Source: an uncultured Rothia sp. (GTDB taxonomy: Bacteria; Actinomycetota; Actinomycetes; Actinomycetales; Micrococcaceae). Taken from it: 22,634 nt of DNA. Numbering within the stretch: the first letter of the stretch is position 1; the number at the start of each line of letters is the position of its first letter. Positions 6,644 through 14,446 of the stretch are shown here, one piece after another. The stretch spans positions 1 through 22,634 of the forward strand of contig NZ_CALJRY010000044.1 in NCBI RefSeq assembly GCF_937976295.1, in the 5' to 3' direction. Position numbers and translations under genes: made by a program. Under the pieces are notes generated by a model, which was not told the origin of the DNA, searched no databases, and saw only the letters and a program-made list of their open reading frames with translations.

Positions 6644-9037
6644 GTGACTCAGAGCAGTTCTGAATCGAACTCTTCGGCACCGTTGGGTGCTCAGCAGGAA
6701 TCCCTGCAACAGCTTGACCTGTTGCAGGGATTTCCTGCTCTTCGTGATGCCCTGATTCCGGCTGCCCCGGAGCCGGTGAATGTTGCCGCTGAGTTGGAGG
6801 CGAGCGGCGTGCCGAACCCTGTGGCGCGTGTGCGTGTGGATAGCACCCTGCCGCAGGTGGACCGCACCTTTGATTACCGCGTGCCCGCTGAGCTGAGTGA
6901 GGATGCGGTGCCCGGCGCTCGCGTGCGCGTGCTGTTCAACGGTCACGAGCTGACCGGTTACATTGAGGAGCGCGCCGCCACGACCGATTGGACGCGCACT
7001 TCGCTGTTGCCGCTTAAGTCGGTGCTGTCGCGGGTGCCGTCTGTTGCGCCCGAAATTTTTGCGCTTGCCGAGGCGCTTGCTGACCGTTACGCTTCGACGG
7101 TGGCGAATGTTTTGCGTCTGTCGGTGCCACCGCGTATTGCCGCCCTGGATAAGAAGTATGCGCCTCTGCTGCCGGGGTACGAGTCGGCGTATCTGAGCGA
7201 GCCTGCTCGGGTGAATGTCCCCAAAAATAGTGCGGAGGATGCCACCGAGACCAACCCCGAGCACGCGGATCCCGAGCCTGCTACCGCCTCCGCCGCCTCC
7301 ACTCACGCCGACCCGTACGCTTGGCTCGCCACCCCCGGCTCACCCGCGCCCTTCGTGCTGGACCCGCCGGCGCTGAACCCGGACGCGCCGGATGCCGCCT
7401 CCGTCTTCTCCGATTACGAGAACGGTGCGGAGTTCATTGAGGACGTTGCCGCCGGTGCCGCAACCCGCGCCGTGATGACGGTTCTTCCCGGCCACCTGGA
7501 GCACACGTGGGCGGATGTTTTGGCGACCGCTCTCGCAACCGCTGCGGCGAACGGCAGGGGCGCTATTGCGGTGGTTCCGACCGCTAAGAACCTGGATCTT
7601 CTGGAGGCGGCGCTCGCCGAGCGTCTGCCCGCTGACTCGTTTGTGCGTTTGAGTTCTGATTCGACTCCGCATACTCGCTATCACGGGTTTGTGAAGGCGC
7701 GCCTGGGGCAGGTTCCGGTGGTAATTGGTACCCGCGCGGCAGCTTATGCGCCGGTGGCGAACCTGGGCCTGGTGGTGTGCTGGGATGACGGCGATTCTTC
7801 GCTTCTGGAGCAGCGCGCCCCGTATTGTCATGCCCGTGATGTGTTGCTTCTGCGTGCTGCGGCTGAGAATACTGCGGCGCTGTTTGCCGGGTTCAGCATG
7901 AGTAGTGAGGCGGCGCGTCTGGTGCGTACCCGCTGGGCGTCTCATGTGCGTGCGCCGCGTGCGCTGGTGCGTGAGTATTCGCCGCGTATTTTTTCGACGG
8001 GTTCGGAGTTTGAGCTGGCGCGTGACCCGTTGGCGGCGATGGCGCGTATTCCGCACCTGGCGTTTGAGCATGCTCGTCGGGCGTTGGCGCGTGGTCCTGT
8101 GTTGGTTCAGGTGGCGCGCAGCGGCTATATTCCGTCGTTTTCGTGCGAGCGTTGCCGCATGCCGGCGCGTTGTGGCGAGTGTAGCGGGCCCCTGTCGGTG
8201 GCTTCGGGTTCGTCGGTTCCGTCGTGTTCGTGGTGCGGTCGTCTGGCGCAGCAGTGGCGTTGTTCTGAGTGTGGTTTTACGCATTGGCGTTATTCGGCGG
8301 CGGGTGCGACTCGTACGGCTGAGGAGCTGGGTCGTGCGTTCCCGAATGTTCCGGTGATTTCTTCGGCGGGTGACCATGTGCGGGCGTCGGTTGGTCCTGA
8401 GCCTGCGTTGGTGGTGGCGACTCCGGGTGCTGAGCCGGTGGCTTTTGGCGGCTATGCGGCGGCGCTTTTGTTGGATGCCGATAAGATGCTTCGTTTTGAT
8501 TCCTTGCGTGCCCCGGAGGCGGCGTTGCGTCGCTGGTTGAATGCGGCGGCGTTGGTGCGTCCGGCGGCGCTTGAGGGTACGGTGGTGACGACTGCTTCGC
8601 CGTCGCCGGTGGAGCAGGCGCTGGTGCGTTGGGATCCGGCGTGGTTTGCTCGCCAGGAGTTGGAGGAGCGCGCTCAGACGGGTCTGCCTCCGGCGGTTCG
8701 TACGGCTGCGGTGACCGGTGCGGAGGCGGATGTTCGCGCCTTCATGGAGGAGTTCTTGGGCTCTTCTGCGCTGGATGAGCGGGTGCGTGAGCAGTTGCGT
8801 ATTGTGGGTCCGGTTCCTCTGGATCAGGGGTATTTTGCCTGGTCGGAGTCTCTTGTGGAGGATTCTGAGGAGGCTCCGGTTCAGGGCGATTGGCGTACCC
8901 TGATGTTCTTCTCGTATGGCATTGCCCAGCAGGTGACCCGCGAGTTGCGTGCTACGCGTGCAACGATTGCGGCGTTGAAGAAGAACGTGGGGGAGCGGCC
9001 GGTTCAGATTCGTTGCGACGGCCTGGATGTACTGTAA
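6644..9037 (+). CDS. priA: PriA-like primosomal protein N' lacking helicase motifs
   Basis: This 797-residue protein corresponds to PriA, which recognises stalled forks and reloads the replisome. An N-terminal DNA-binding domain is seen around 60-165 (VARVRVDSTLPQVDRTFDY). Eight cysteines at 501, 504, 510, 513, 528, 531, 540 and 543 form the two zinc sites. Where active PriA has a Walker A motif, this protein reads LPGHLEHTW (about 281-289), and no DEAH-type box is visible near VVCWDDGD. Loss of helicase motifs is known for actinobacterial PriA, so the protein probably acts by DNA and protein binding. A 65-residue Ala/Pro/acidic insert (about 182-247) looks disordered. The GTG start is 13 bases after GAGGAG (6625-6630), which is rather far; a non-standard CTG at 6635 is in frame. 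A very stable hairpin lies at codons 17-32. Confidence 0.88.
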   Translation: MTQSSSESNSSAPLGAQQESLQQLDLLQGFPALRDALIPAAPEPVNVAAELEASGVPNPVARVRVDSTLPQVDRTFDYRVPAELSEDAVPGARVRVLFNGHELTGYIEERAATTDWTRTSLLPLKSVLSRVPSVAPEIFALAEALADRYASTVANVLRLSVPPRIAALDKKYAPLLPGYESAYLSEPARVNVPKNSAEDATETNPEHADPEPATASAASTHADPYAWLATPGSPAPFVLDPPALNPDAPDAASVFSDYENGAEFIEDVAAGAATRAVMTVLPGHLEHTWADVLATALATAAANGRGAIAVVPTAKNLDLLEAALAERLPADSFVRLSSDSTPHTRYHGFVKARLGQVPVVIGTRAAAYAPVANLGLVVCWDDGDSSLLEQRAPYCHARDVLLLRAAAENTAALFAGFSMSSEAARLVRTRWASHVRAPRALVREYSPRIFSTGSEFELARDPLAAMARIPHLAFEHARRALARGPVLVQVARSGYIPSFSCERCRMPARCGECSGPLSVASGSSVPSCSWCGRLAQQWRCSECGFTHWRYSAAGATRTAEELGRAFPNVPVISSAGDHVRASVGPEPALVVATPGAEPVAFGGYAAALLLDADKMLRFDSLRAPEAALRRWLNAAALVRPAALEGTVVTTASPSPVEQALVRWDPAWFARQELEERAQTGLPPAVRTAAVTGAEADVRAFMEEFLGSSALDERVREQLRIVGPVPLDQGYFAWSESLVEDSEEAPVQGDWRTLMFFSYGIAQQVTRELRATRATIAALKKNVGERPVQIRCDGLDVL
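6693..6739 (+). other. 20-base-pair hairpin inside the 5' coding region of priA
   Basis: AGCAGGAATCCCTGCAACAG (6693-6712) pairs with the reverse complement at 6719-6739 along its full length, with one bulged base and a six-base loop. It starts 50 bases into priA and 83 bases after the metK stop, and has no T-run after it. The frame stays open through it (residues include QQESLQQLDLLQG). It may attenuate readthrough or limit priA translation, or be an intragenic inverted duplication. Confidence 0.8.
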
Positions 9038-9150
9038 TTTTCTAGCCGTGCTGTAGTGTTCTAGTGAGGGGCGGTTTGTGCTCCTGACTGCGGTGCTGAC
9101 GGCGTGATTTTCGTCTGTGGGGTCAGCGCAGAGGCGAGGAGGTGAGAGGC

Positions 9151-11898
9151 ATGCCGAAGATGCCTCATCTGCTGAAGGGTAGTGCGCTGCCTGACGATGA
9201 GCAGCGGCGGCTGGCTGAGTATGCTTCTGCGCATCCGAAGAGTGCCCTGCACCGCAAGGGTAAGCACCATGATGCGGCGGTGCTGCTGATTCACGGTATC
9301 GGCTACCAGAATCACGGTGAGACGCTCGCGTATTTTGGCAAGCCGGTGGCGCATAGTGTGCAGACTCTGTTGGCGCTGAACACGGATTCTGCTGCCCTCT
9401 CTGACGAGAACCCCGCTGCGGAGGCTTCTGCGCGGGTTCGTGTTGAGGTGATTCCTGACGGTGATACCTTCCCGCCTGCCGCTGAGGTGAACCCGCTGAG
9501 CCACCAAAGCGAGTTGACGTATTCGTTGACGATTGAGCGCACGGAGTACCCCGCCGACCCGGCGGAGGAAAGCCCGGAGGCAGAAAAGAAATCCGCTCAG
9601 GAAGAAGCCGCCTCACCGTCTGAAGCTGACGGGCAGAATCTTCTGGAGCGGACTCTGCAAGAGAAAACTTTGCTTGAGCGCACCCTGGACTCTGCACGTA
9701 AGTACCGTCTGCGTAAGTGGGCGGTATTGCGCCCCTCGTTTGATGTGAGCGTGCTGGGTCTTCCGGTGTTTGAGGGTGCCCCGGCGGAGGATCTGCCCAA
9801 GGTTGAGTTGCCCAAGGTAGCACTGCCCAAAGTAGAGCTCCCGAACATTGAGCTACCCAGTATCGAGCTGCCTCATCTTGAATTTCCGCGCCTGCCACAG
9901 CCGAAGCCGCGCCCGGTGCGCACGGTCACTCGCCGCAGCCTCCTCTTTCAGGAGGGCTTTTGGCGACCGCGGCATTACCGCCCGTTGAAGGAGCATTTGC
10001 CCTGGTTGGTGTCGGTTTTGCCGCTGTTTTTGATGTTCTGCTTCTACTATGAGCGCCCCGGCGTGACCTTGCGTGAGCGTGCCGGGAACCTGTGGCGTTC
10101 TACGGCCCGGTTTGTGAATGTGGCACTGTGGTTGGTGCTGGCGGCAATGGCTGTGATGACCTTCCGTGATGCTTTTGTGGCGTCCCTGGGCACTGCGCAG
10201 GGTGCGTTTACGGCTCTTGCGGCGGTGCTCGGCCTGGGTATTGTGGGCTGGGTTTTGGCTCGTCGTGCCCGTGAGCTGTGGGCGCTGGTGAAGGCTATTC
10301 CGACGCAGCTGATTCAGACGGCGACCAGCCCGGATTCGCGCGATTTGGAGCGTATTTATGCGCGTCTGGATCGTCAGCTGGACGATTTGAGTTCCCGTAG
10401 CGATGCGGTGGGTATTATTGCCCATTCGCAGGGCGGGTATTTGAGCTATGAGTTGCTGCGTCGTCGTGCGGCGGCGGGTAAGAAGCCGATTCGTTTCTTC
10501 TACGGCCTGGGTAGTGGTGTGGTCCCGATTAGCATTATCGCTAGTGACCGCAACGACATTCCGGAGCGTCTGGATGCCGCGGGCGGCTACCGTAACCGCG
10601 CCATGCTGCTGTGGGTGAGCGCGGTCGCGGCGCTCTCGTGGCTGGTGGAGGCGTCCCTGCTGGCAAGCCCGTACCGTTCACTGCTGCATCATGCGATGCT
10701 GGTGCCGCTGGCATTGAGTGTGGTACCGCTGGTTGCGAGCGTACTGGGTGCTTTGAAGGGTAGGGCGCGTATTGTCCGCAGGAGCGCCGGGGAAAACGCT
10801 GAGGAAAGCCGGGAAAGCACCTCCGCAACTCCCTCCGCAAAGATCTCTGCAACCGCCTCCGCGAAGAGCCCGGCTGATGTGCGTCCGGCGGAGGCACACC
10901 TGGCGAACCCGTACGGCACGCGCGCCTACGTGAAGTGGCTGATTCCGCTGCTCTTCGTGCACGGCGTTTTCATGCTGTACGCGGTGTTCATGCTGCTGCT
11001 GGCGCAGGTGCGTGCTGAGGGCGCTGTCCCCGAGCTGACCGCCGCCTCTGTGGCGTTTTGGGGCGCTCTGATTCTGGTGCTCATGATGTCGGTGCGTAGC
11101 GCCTGCCACCTGTATGTGCGCGCCTACGCGCCGATGCTGCAGGATCTTGATGTGGTTGACCGGTGCGAGATTTCCGCTCGTGGTGACAGTATTGGCAGGT
11201 CGAATATTACTCAGCCCGCCGGTGTGGATGTTACGTTTGTGACCCTGCCGGGCCCGTCGGTGAATAGTCACATGCAGTATTTTGATGCGTGTTCGCCGGT
11301 GCCGTTGATGCTTTCGCACCGCCTGGTGCCGCACATGATGCCGGCGGGTGAGCAGGCGCAGAAGGCGGCGGCTTTCACCGATATTGGTGCGGAACTGAAC
11401 AACGGTTTTACACGTGTGAAGAAGTGGATGCGCACCATGCATTACGGGCTGTATGCGGTGCTTCTGCTGATGCTGTCGGTGCTGCTGAATGTGGCGTCAC
11501 CGGTGAGTCTGTCCGCGTTGACGGGGCTTGATACGTCGGGTCTGCATTCGGAGGGCTTCGAGCGTCTGGTGGCTGATGCTCAGCAGCTGCGTGAGCGGGC
11601 GGGTTCTTCGGATCTGCTGCTGTGGATTCTGGTCGGCATTTTTGTGGTGGAGGCGCTGCTGATGATGGTGCTTTCGCCGTGGACTCAGCGGCGTTTGCAG
11701 CGTGCGTTCATGATGCGCAAGGTGGACCGCACGGGTCAGCTGAGTGAGTTCAATCCTCTGCCGATGGTGACGGCTCTTCTGGGTCTTGACGGTGAGGATG
11801 AGGACACTGAGGATGAAGTCGTGGCGAGTGCGGGGGAGAAGGGCGCGTCTCAAACTTATGCATCCCAGGCCAGCGCGGCACAGGCGAACGGGGTGTAG
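9151..11898 (+). CDS. Large membrane protein with split serine alpha/beta-hydrolase landmarks
   Basis: I do not recognise this 915-residue protein by name. An N-terminal LLIHGIG (H48 region) resembles the oxyanion strand of alpha/beta hydrolases, and IIAHSQGGYLSYELL carries a candidate nucleophile S426. D679 in ARGDSIG and H707 in NSHMQYF follow at the 28-residue spacing usual for the acid and histidine of this fold. Between these parts lie membrane helices at about 282-301, 321-340 and 353-372 (before Ser), then 485-505, 514-535, 594-618 and 631-650 (before Asp), with 765-787 and 823-845 after His. Residues 215-249 form LPxxE repeats, and two LLERTL copies precede them. Start ATG 9151 has GAGGAGG at 9136-9142; an in-frame GTG at 9142 overlaps that site. 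A membrane lipase or esterase is a guess from fold landmarks. It follows priA by 113 bases, a place often held by fmt in relatives. Confidence 0.85.
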   Translation: MPKMPHLLKGSALPDDEQRRLAEYASAHPKSALHRKGKHHDAAVLLIHGIGYQNHGETLAYFGKPVAHSVQTLLALNTDSAALSDENPAAEASARVRVEVIPDGDTFPPAAEVNPLSHQSELTYSLTIERTEYPADPAEESPEAEKKSAQEEAASPSEADGQNLLERTLQEKTLLERTLDSARKYRLRKWAVLRPSFDVSVLGLPVFEGAPAEDLPKVELPKVALPKVELPNIELPSIELPHLEFPRLPQPKPRPVRTVTRRSLLFQEGFWRPRHYRPLKEHLPWLVSVLPLFLMFCFYYERPGVTLRERAGNLWRSTARFVNVALWLVLAAMAVMTFRDAFVASLGTAQGAFTALAAVLGLGIVGWVLARRARELWALVKAIPTQLIQTATSPDSRDLERIYARLDRQLDDLSSRSDAVGIIAHSQGGYLSYELLRRRAAAGKKPIRFFYGLGSGVVPISIIASDRNDIPERLDAAGGYRNRAMLLWVSAVAALSWLVEASLLASPYRSLLHHAMLVPLALSVVPLVASVLGALKGRARIVRRSAGENAEESRESTSATPSAKISATASAKSPADVRPAEAHLANPYGTRAYVKWLIPLLFVHGVFMLYAVFMLLLAQVRAEGAVPELTAASVAFWGALILVLMMSVRSACHLYVRAYAPMLQDLDVVDRCEISARGDSIGRSNITQPAGVDVTFVTLPGPSVNSHMQYFDACSPVPLMLSHRLVPHMMPAGEQAQKAAAFTDIGAELNNGFTRVKKWMRTMHYGLYAVLLLMLSVLLNVASPVSLSALTGLDTSGLHSEGFERLVADAQQLRERAGSSDLLLWILVGIFVVEALLMMVLSPWTQRRLQRAFMMRKVDRTGQLSEFNPLPMVTALLGLDGEDEDTEDEVVASAGEKGASQTYASQASAAQANGV
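9793..9897 (+). repeat. Seven pentapeptide LPxxE repeats within the membrane hydrolase gene
   Basis: Seven consecutive 15-base units encode LPKVE, LPKVA, LPKVE, LPNIE, LPSIE, LPHLE and FPRLP. The first three are nearly identical in protein and close in DNA, while later units have diverged. A proline every fifth residue favours an extended spacer between the soluble N-terminal segment and the first membrane helix. Confidence 0.85.
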
Positions 11899-11935
11899 AT
11901 TAGTCTCGCTCGGTGTGGCGCACATCCGCCATTTT

Positions 11936-11950
11936 ATGCACCATGTGCAT
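11936..11950. promoter_or_regulatory. Perfect palindrome between the membrane hydrolase and the small-gene pair
   Basis: ATGCAC-CAT-GTGCAT is an inverted repeat with 6-base arms and a 3-base centre, 38 bases after the hydrolase stop. The surrounding 11899-12125 region is AT-richer than the genes and holds TAAAAT (12008-12013) and GATAAT (11960-11965), possible -10 elements for the first small gene, without clear -35 partners. An operator role is a guess. Confidence 0.35.
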
Positions 11951-12125
11951 TTAGTGGTTGATAATAGCTCTAGGCGCCCCTAATTAGCGTAGTCGCCGTA
12001 TTCACGGTAAAATATTCACCACTGCGGATACTATTTCGGCGCTTGTCGAGGTGGTATTGGCGGTATCTATCACTCAACTTCGCGTACGCTTCACAACCGT
12101 GCGCACCAACGAAAGATGAATACTG

Positions 12126-12377
12126 GTGACTCAGACTATGATCACCCCCGCATACGAACCTGCATGCGGCGGGTCTGCTTCTGTACACAATTACGGCGTC
12201 ATGCACCCGGACCCCGTGTTGCTTTCCGACATGACCAGCGCAGAACGAGGAGCTGTTTACCGCTACTTGGCGCGCTTCGCTGAGCTGGATGACGCAAAGA
12301 TTTTCTACGCGTACAGTCACGCCTATGAGCTGGCCCGTAAGGATGCCGAGCACGGTCTTTACGCAACTATGGCGTAG
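12126..12377 (+). CDS. Small conserved protein A of a tandem paralogous pair, function unknown
   Basis: This encodes an 83-residue soluble protein with no signal peptide or membrane helix. It aligns without a gap over 80 residues with the protein encoded 363 bases downstream, with about 53 identities by eye. The core HPDPVLL (27-33) and RYLARFAELDDAKIFYAY (46-63) is nearly invariant, and the C-terminal half looks helical. The GTG start at 12126 has only a weak ribosome-binding site (GAAAG about 10 bases upstream), but it aligns exactly with the well-supported ATG of the second copy, which decides the start. It is followed within 20 bases by an intrinsic terminator and is probably a single-gene transcript. 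I know no family for it. Regulatory, adaptor or antitoxin-like roles are possible but unsupported. Confidence 0.78.
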   Translation: MTQTMITPAYEPACGGSASVHNYGVMHPDPVLLSDMTSAERGAVYRYLARFAELDDAKIFYAYSHAYELARKDAEHGLYATMA

Positions 12378-12395
12378 CCTGCATCGTTAGTTTTT

Positions 12396-12443
12396 AGAAA
12401 TGCTGCTGCACTTCTCGTGAGTGTGGCAGCATTTCTGCTTTTC
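12396..12443 (+). terminator. Intrinsic terminator of small gene A
   Basis: AGAAATGCTGC (12396-12406) pairs perfectly with GCAGCATTTCT (12426-12436), with further pairing of CACT/AGTG inside, and GCTTTT follows. It starts 19 bases after the stop codon. Confidence 0.8.
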
Positions 12444-12740
12444 GGACTGTCTTTCGGTTTCGGTCTGGATCCCGGGCGGGTTTAGCTCGCGGGGACGTGA
12501 CGGTCATACGCCGCTATGTGCCGCCGATTTCTTCCTGACTACCGGGGACGTGTCCACTATGGGGGCGTTCCCCGCTGGTTCTTGAACATTGATTGGCTCT
12601 TGGGTAGTTTAGAGGTATCACAACCACTGCTGCGAAGAGACTCTCGGTCGCCTCCGCGATTCTGTCCGCAATGTTATACGTAGCGTCTGCGCTGATGCAG
12701 CGTTGCACTTAAGAAACGCCCAAAGGAAAGGTACTCACCG
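12444..12740 (+). other. Intergenic spacer with a candidate promoter for small gene B
   Basis: I see no gene in this stretch. The sequence CGGGGACGTG occurs twice, at 12490-12499 and 12543-12552. A sigma70-like promoter is possible: TTGGCT (12593-12598), 17 bases, TATCAC (12616-12621). The resulting leader would be about 115 bases. Confidence 0.4.
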
Positions 12741-12983
12741 ATGAGCTTTACCAATATCACCTCTGAATACGAGCCGGGATTTGGCGATTCGGCACCGAGC
12801 CGTGACAACGGCATTACTCACCCGGATCCTGTGCTGCTGTCCTCGATGACGAAGGCTCAGCGTGGCGCGGTGTGCCGCTACCTGGCTCGTTTTGCTGAGC
12901 TGGATGATGCGAAGATTTTCTATGCGTACGGTCATGCGGATGAGCTGGCTGCGAAAGAAGCAGCCCGCGGAGCTTACGTATAA
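12741..12983 (+). CDS. Small conserved protein B of a tandem paralogous pair, function unknown
   Basis: This 80-residue protein is a paralog of the one encoded at 12126. ATG 12741 is preceded by AAGGAAAGG (12723-12731). The two proteins share HPDPVLL and an 18-residue identical block at residues 46-63. In the DNA for that block (12261-12314 against 12876-12929) I count seven base differences, all synonymous, which is strong evidence that both copies encode selected protein. Differences concentrate at residues 14-26 and in the last 15 residues, so those parts may set copy-specific partners. No catalytic motif, cysteine pair, signal peptide or membrane segment is visible. The small Asp/Glu/Lys-rich helical C-terminus would suit a protein-binding role, but this is inference. 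Confidence 0.85.
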   Translation: MSFTNITSEYEPGFGDSAPSRDNGITHPDPVLLSSMTKAQRGAVCRYLARFAELDDAKIFYAYGHADELAAKEAARGAYV

Positions 12984-13171
12984 GGATTCCTGCTTCGGTT
13001 CGGTGCGGTGAGGCTGCACCTTCCGGATGCGCCCTCAGGGTGCCCGAGCTCTGCGAGGGCGGGTTCCCTGCGTCGGCGCGGAGGAAGTGTGTAGCGAACC
13101 GCCCTTGCATACCGCCGCAGTGTAGAACGCGTGCCGCATACGCCACTCGGCGCCCACGAATTGAATACGAG
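12984..13171. other. Non-coding spacer after small gene B
   Basis: The open frames here overlap each other on both strands, lack ribosome-binding sites and read as GC-biased shadow peptides. A weak hairpin GGTGC (13002-13006) / GCACC (13016-13020) lies just after the gene B stop. Nothing else is recognised. Confidence 0.5.
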
Positions 13172-13219
13172 AATGCCGCCACACCCTCCCGAGTTTCGGG
13201 GGAGTGCGGCGGCATTTCT
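13172..13219. terminator. Strong hairpin terminator between convergent small gene B and the glycosyltransferase
   Basis: AATGCCGCC (13172-13180) pairs with GGCGGCATT (13208-13216), and the inner CACCCTCCC pairs with GGGGGAGTG around a six-base loop. It lies 188 bases after small gene B and 76 bases beyond the minus-strand glycosyltransferase stop, so it can serve both. Its right arm (GAGTGCGGCGGCATTTCTG) closely resembles the terminator arm after small gene A (GAGTGTGGCAGCATTTCTG). Confidence 0.8.
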
Positions 13220-13269
13220 GTGCCTAGCGCCGTAATTTAGCGCCGCGTTCTGTAAGTCTTGCAAGCCCT

Positions 13270-13306
13270 AGAGCCCGCGCTTCAGAGAGCCCGCTTTAGA
13301 GCCCGC
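13270..13306. repeat. Three AGAGCCCGC repeats at the glycosyltransferase 3' end
   Basis: AGAGCCCGC occurs at 13270-13278, 13286-13294 and 13298-13306. The last copy overlaps the final codons and stop of the minus-strand glycosyltransferase; the other two lie just beyond the stop. This looks like small tail-end duplication. Confidence 0.6.
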
Positions 13307-14423
13307 GCACGATCTCCAGCAGCTTGAGTGCCGAGTCGCGCCAGGAGTAGCGGCGCACATCCGACAGGCCGTCAATAATCACGCGCTCGCGAACGGCGGT
13401 GTCCTCCAGCGAACGGATAGCCTTGACCCAGTCGGCAGCGTGCGCCTCCGGGGCACCGTCAACCGGCGCGAACACGGCGTGCGGGGCAATCTCACGGAAA
13501 ATCGGGATGTCACTAATCACCGCGGGGCAACCGGCAGCCTGCGCCTCAACCACGGGCAGGCCGTACCCCTCCTCACGAGAAGCCGTCACCAGTGCGTGCG
13601 CCTGGCGGAGCAGCTGCTGGTACTCCTCATCGCTCACGCCGTTGTGCACCTCCACATTGTCGGCAATCAAACGTTCGTCAGTGAGTTGCACCAGACGCTG
13701 CGGCGGCATCTTCGACAGCAGGTGCAGGCGGTAATCCGGTAGAGAACGCATCGCCAGCAGCAGGGTTTCAACGTTCTTGTACGGCATGAACGAACCCATG
13801 TACACCAAGTGCTTGACGGGCTGCTCTTCGCGGGTCGTGGCGCGTTCCAACGCAGTCTGACGGGAGACGACGCTACCGGGCTGCGGGGCATTGGGCACCA
13901 CGAACAGCGGCTTGGTGGTCAGCTCATGCTCACGAATCAGTGAGGCGGTCGACTCAGAAACCGTCACGACCGCGTCGCCGTGGTTGAGCAGGAAGCGCTG
14001 CGGGGCGTAGGTCTTGTGGAAGAGCCGCCAGCCTACACGCACCGGCGCGGGCAGGAACCCGGGCGGGGTCGGGTGCGAATAGTAAATCAGGTCGTGCAGA
14101 GTGAGAATCAGCTTGAACTTGCGTCCGGTAGAGCCAATGGTCTGCATTGGGGAAAACACCACGTCCGGCGCGTACTTGTTCAGCTGCAGCGAGGCGGTCG
14201 GTTCGAGCGGGCCGGTGGGCGAGCAGATTTTCACGTGCGGCAAATCCGGTAGCATGTCCAGCTGACGTTCGTCGCTAATAATCATGGTCAGGTCGAGGTC
14301 GGCGGCGGCTTCGTCACCGGTGTCGATGAGGGTTTTGAGCGCGCCCAGCAAGGATGCAGTGTAGCGGCTGATGCCGTCGTGGAAGCCGATACGGGTGTAT
14401 CGGGCGTCAACCATGAGTTTCAT
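13296..14423 (-). CDS. GT4-family glycosyltransferase
   Basis: A 375-residue GT-B fold retaining glycosyltransferase that would move a sugar from a nucleotide-sugar donor to a lipid or polysaccharide acceptor on the cytoplasmic side. The N-terminal acceptor domain starts MKLMVDARYT and contains LHDLIYY at 109-115. The donor domain has GSFMPYKN (210-217) and the EX7E motif EGYGLPVVE (E285, E293), followed by the nucleotide-binding AGCP segment. It has no membrane helix. The start ATG 14423 is preceded by AAGGAA. The hydrolase gene ends 23 bases upstream on the same strand, so the two probably form an operon. Donor and product cannot be predicted. Nearest known uses of this subfamily are exopolysaccharide or glycolipid synthesis. 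Confidence 0.88.
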   Translation of the reverse strand: MKLMVDARYTRIGFHDGISRYTASLLGALKTLIDTGDEAAADLDLTMIISDERQLDMLPDLPHVKICSPTGPLEPTASLQLNKYAPDVVFSPMQTIGSTGRKFKLILTLHDLIYYSHPTPPGFLPAPVRVGWRLFHKTYAPQRFLLNHGDAVVTVSESTASLIREHELTTKPLFVVPNAPQPGSVVSRQTALERATTREEQPVKHLVYMGSFMPYKNVETLLLAMRSLPDYRLHLLSKMPPQRLVQLTDERLIADNVEVHNGVSDEEYQQLLRQAHALVTASREEGYGLPVVEAQAAGCPAVISDIPIFREIAPHAVFAPVDGAPEAHAADWVKAIRSLEDTAVRERVIIDGLSDVRRYSWRDSALKLLEIVRGL

Positions 14424-14446
14424 GTTGGTTCCTTCTGTTCGTTCCC

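Noticed and set aside
7340..9898. 852-codon minus-strand frame across priA and the next gene
   Set aside because: It crosses a gene boundary, is Arg/His/Thr-rich with no domain, and is a compositional shadow.
12126..12983. Toxin-antitoxin module
   Set aside because: The two genes are paralogs of each other with separate terminators, not a toxin and a distinct antitoxin, and no known motif is present.
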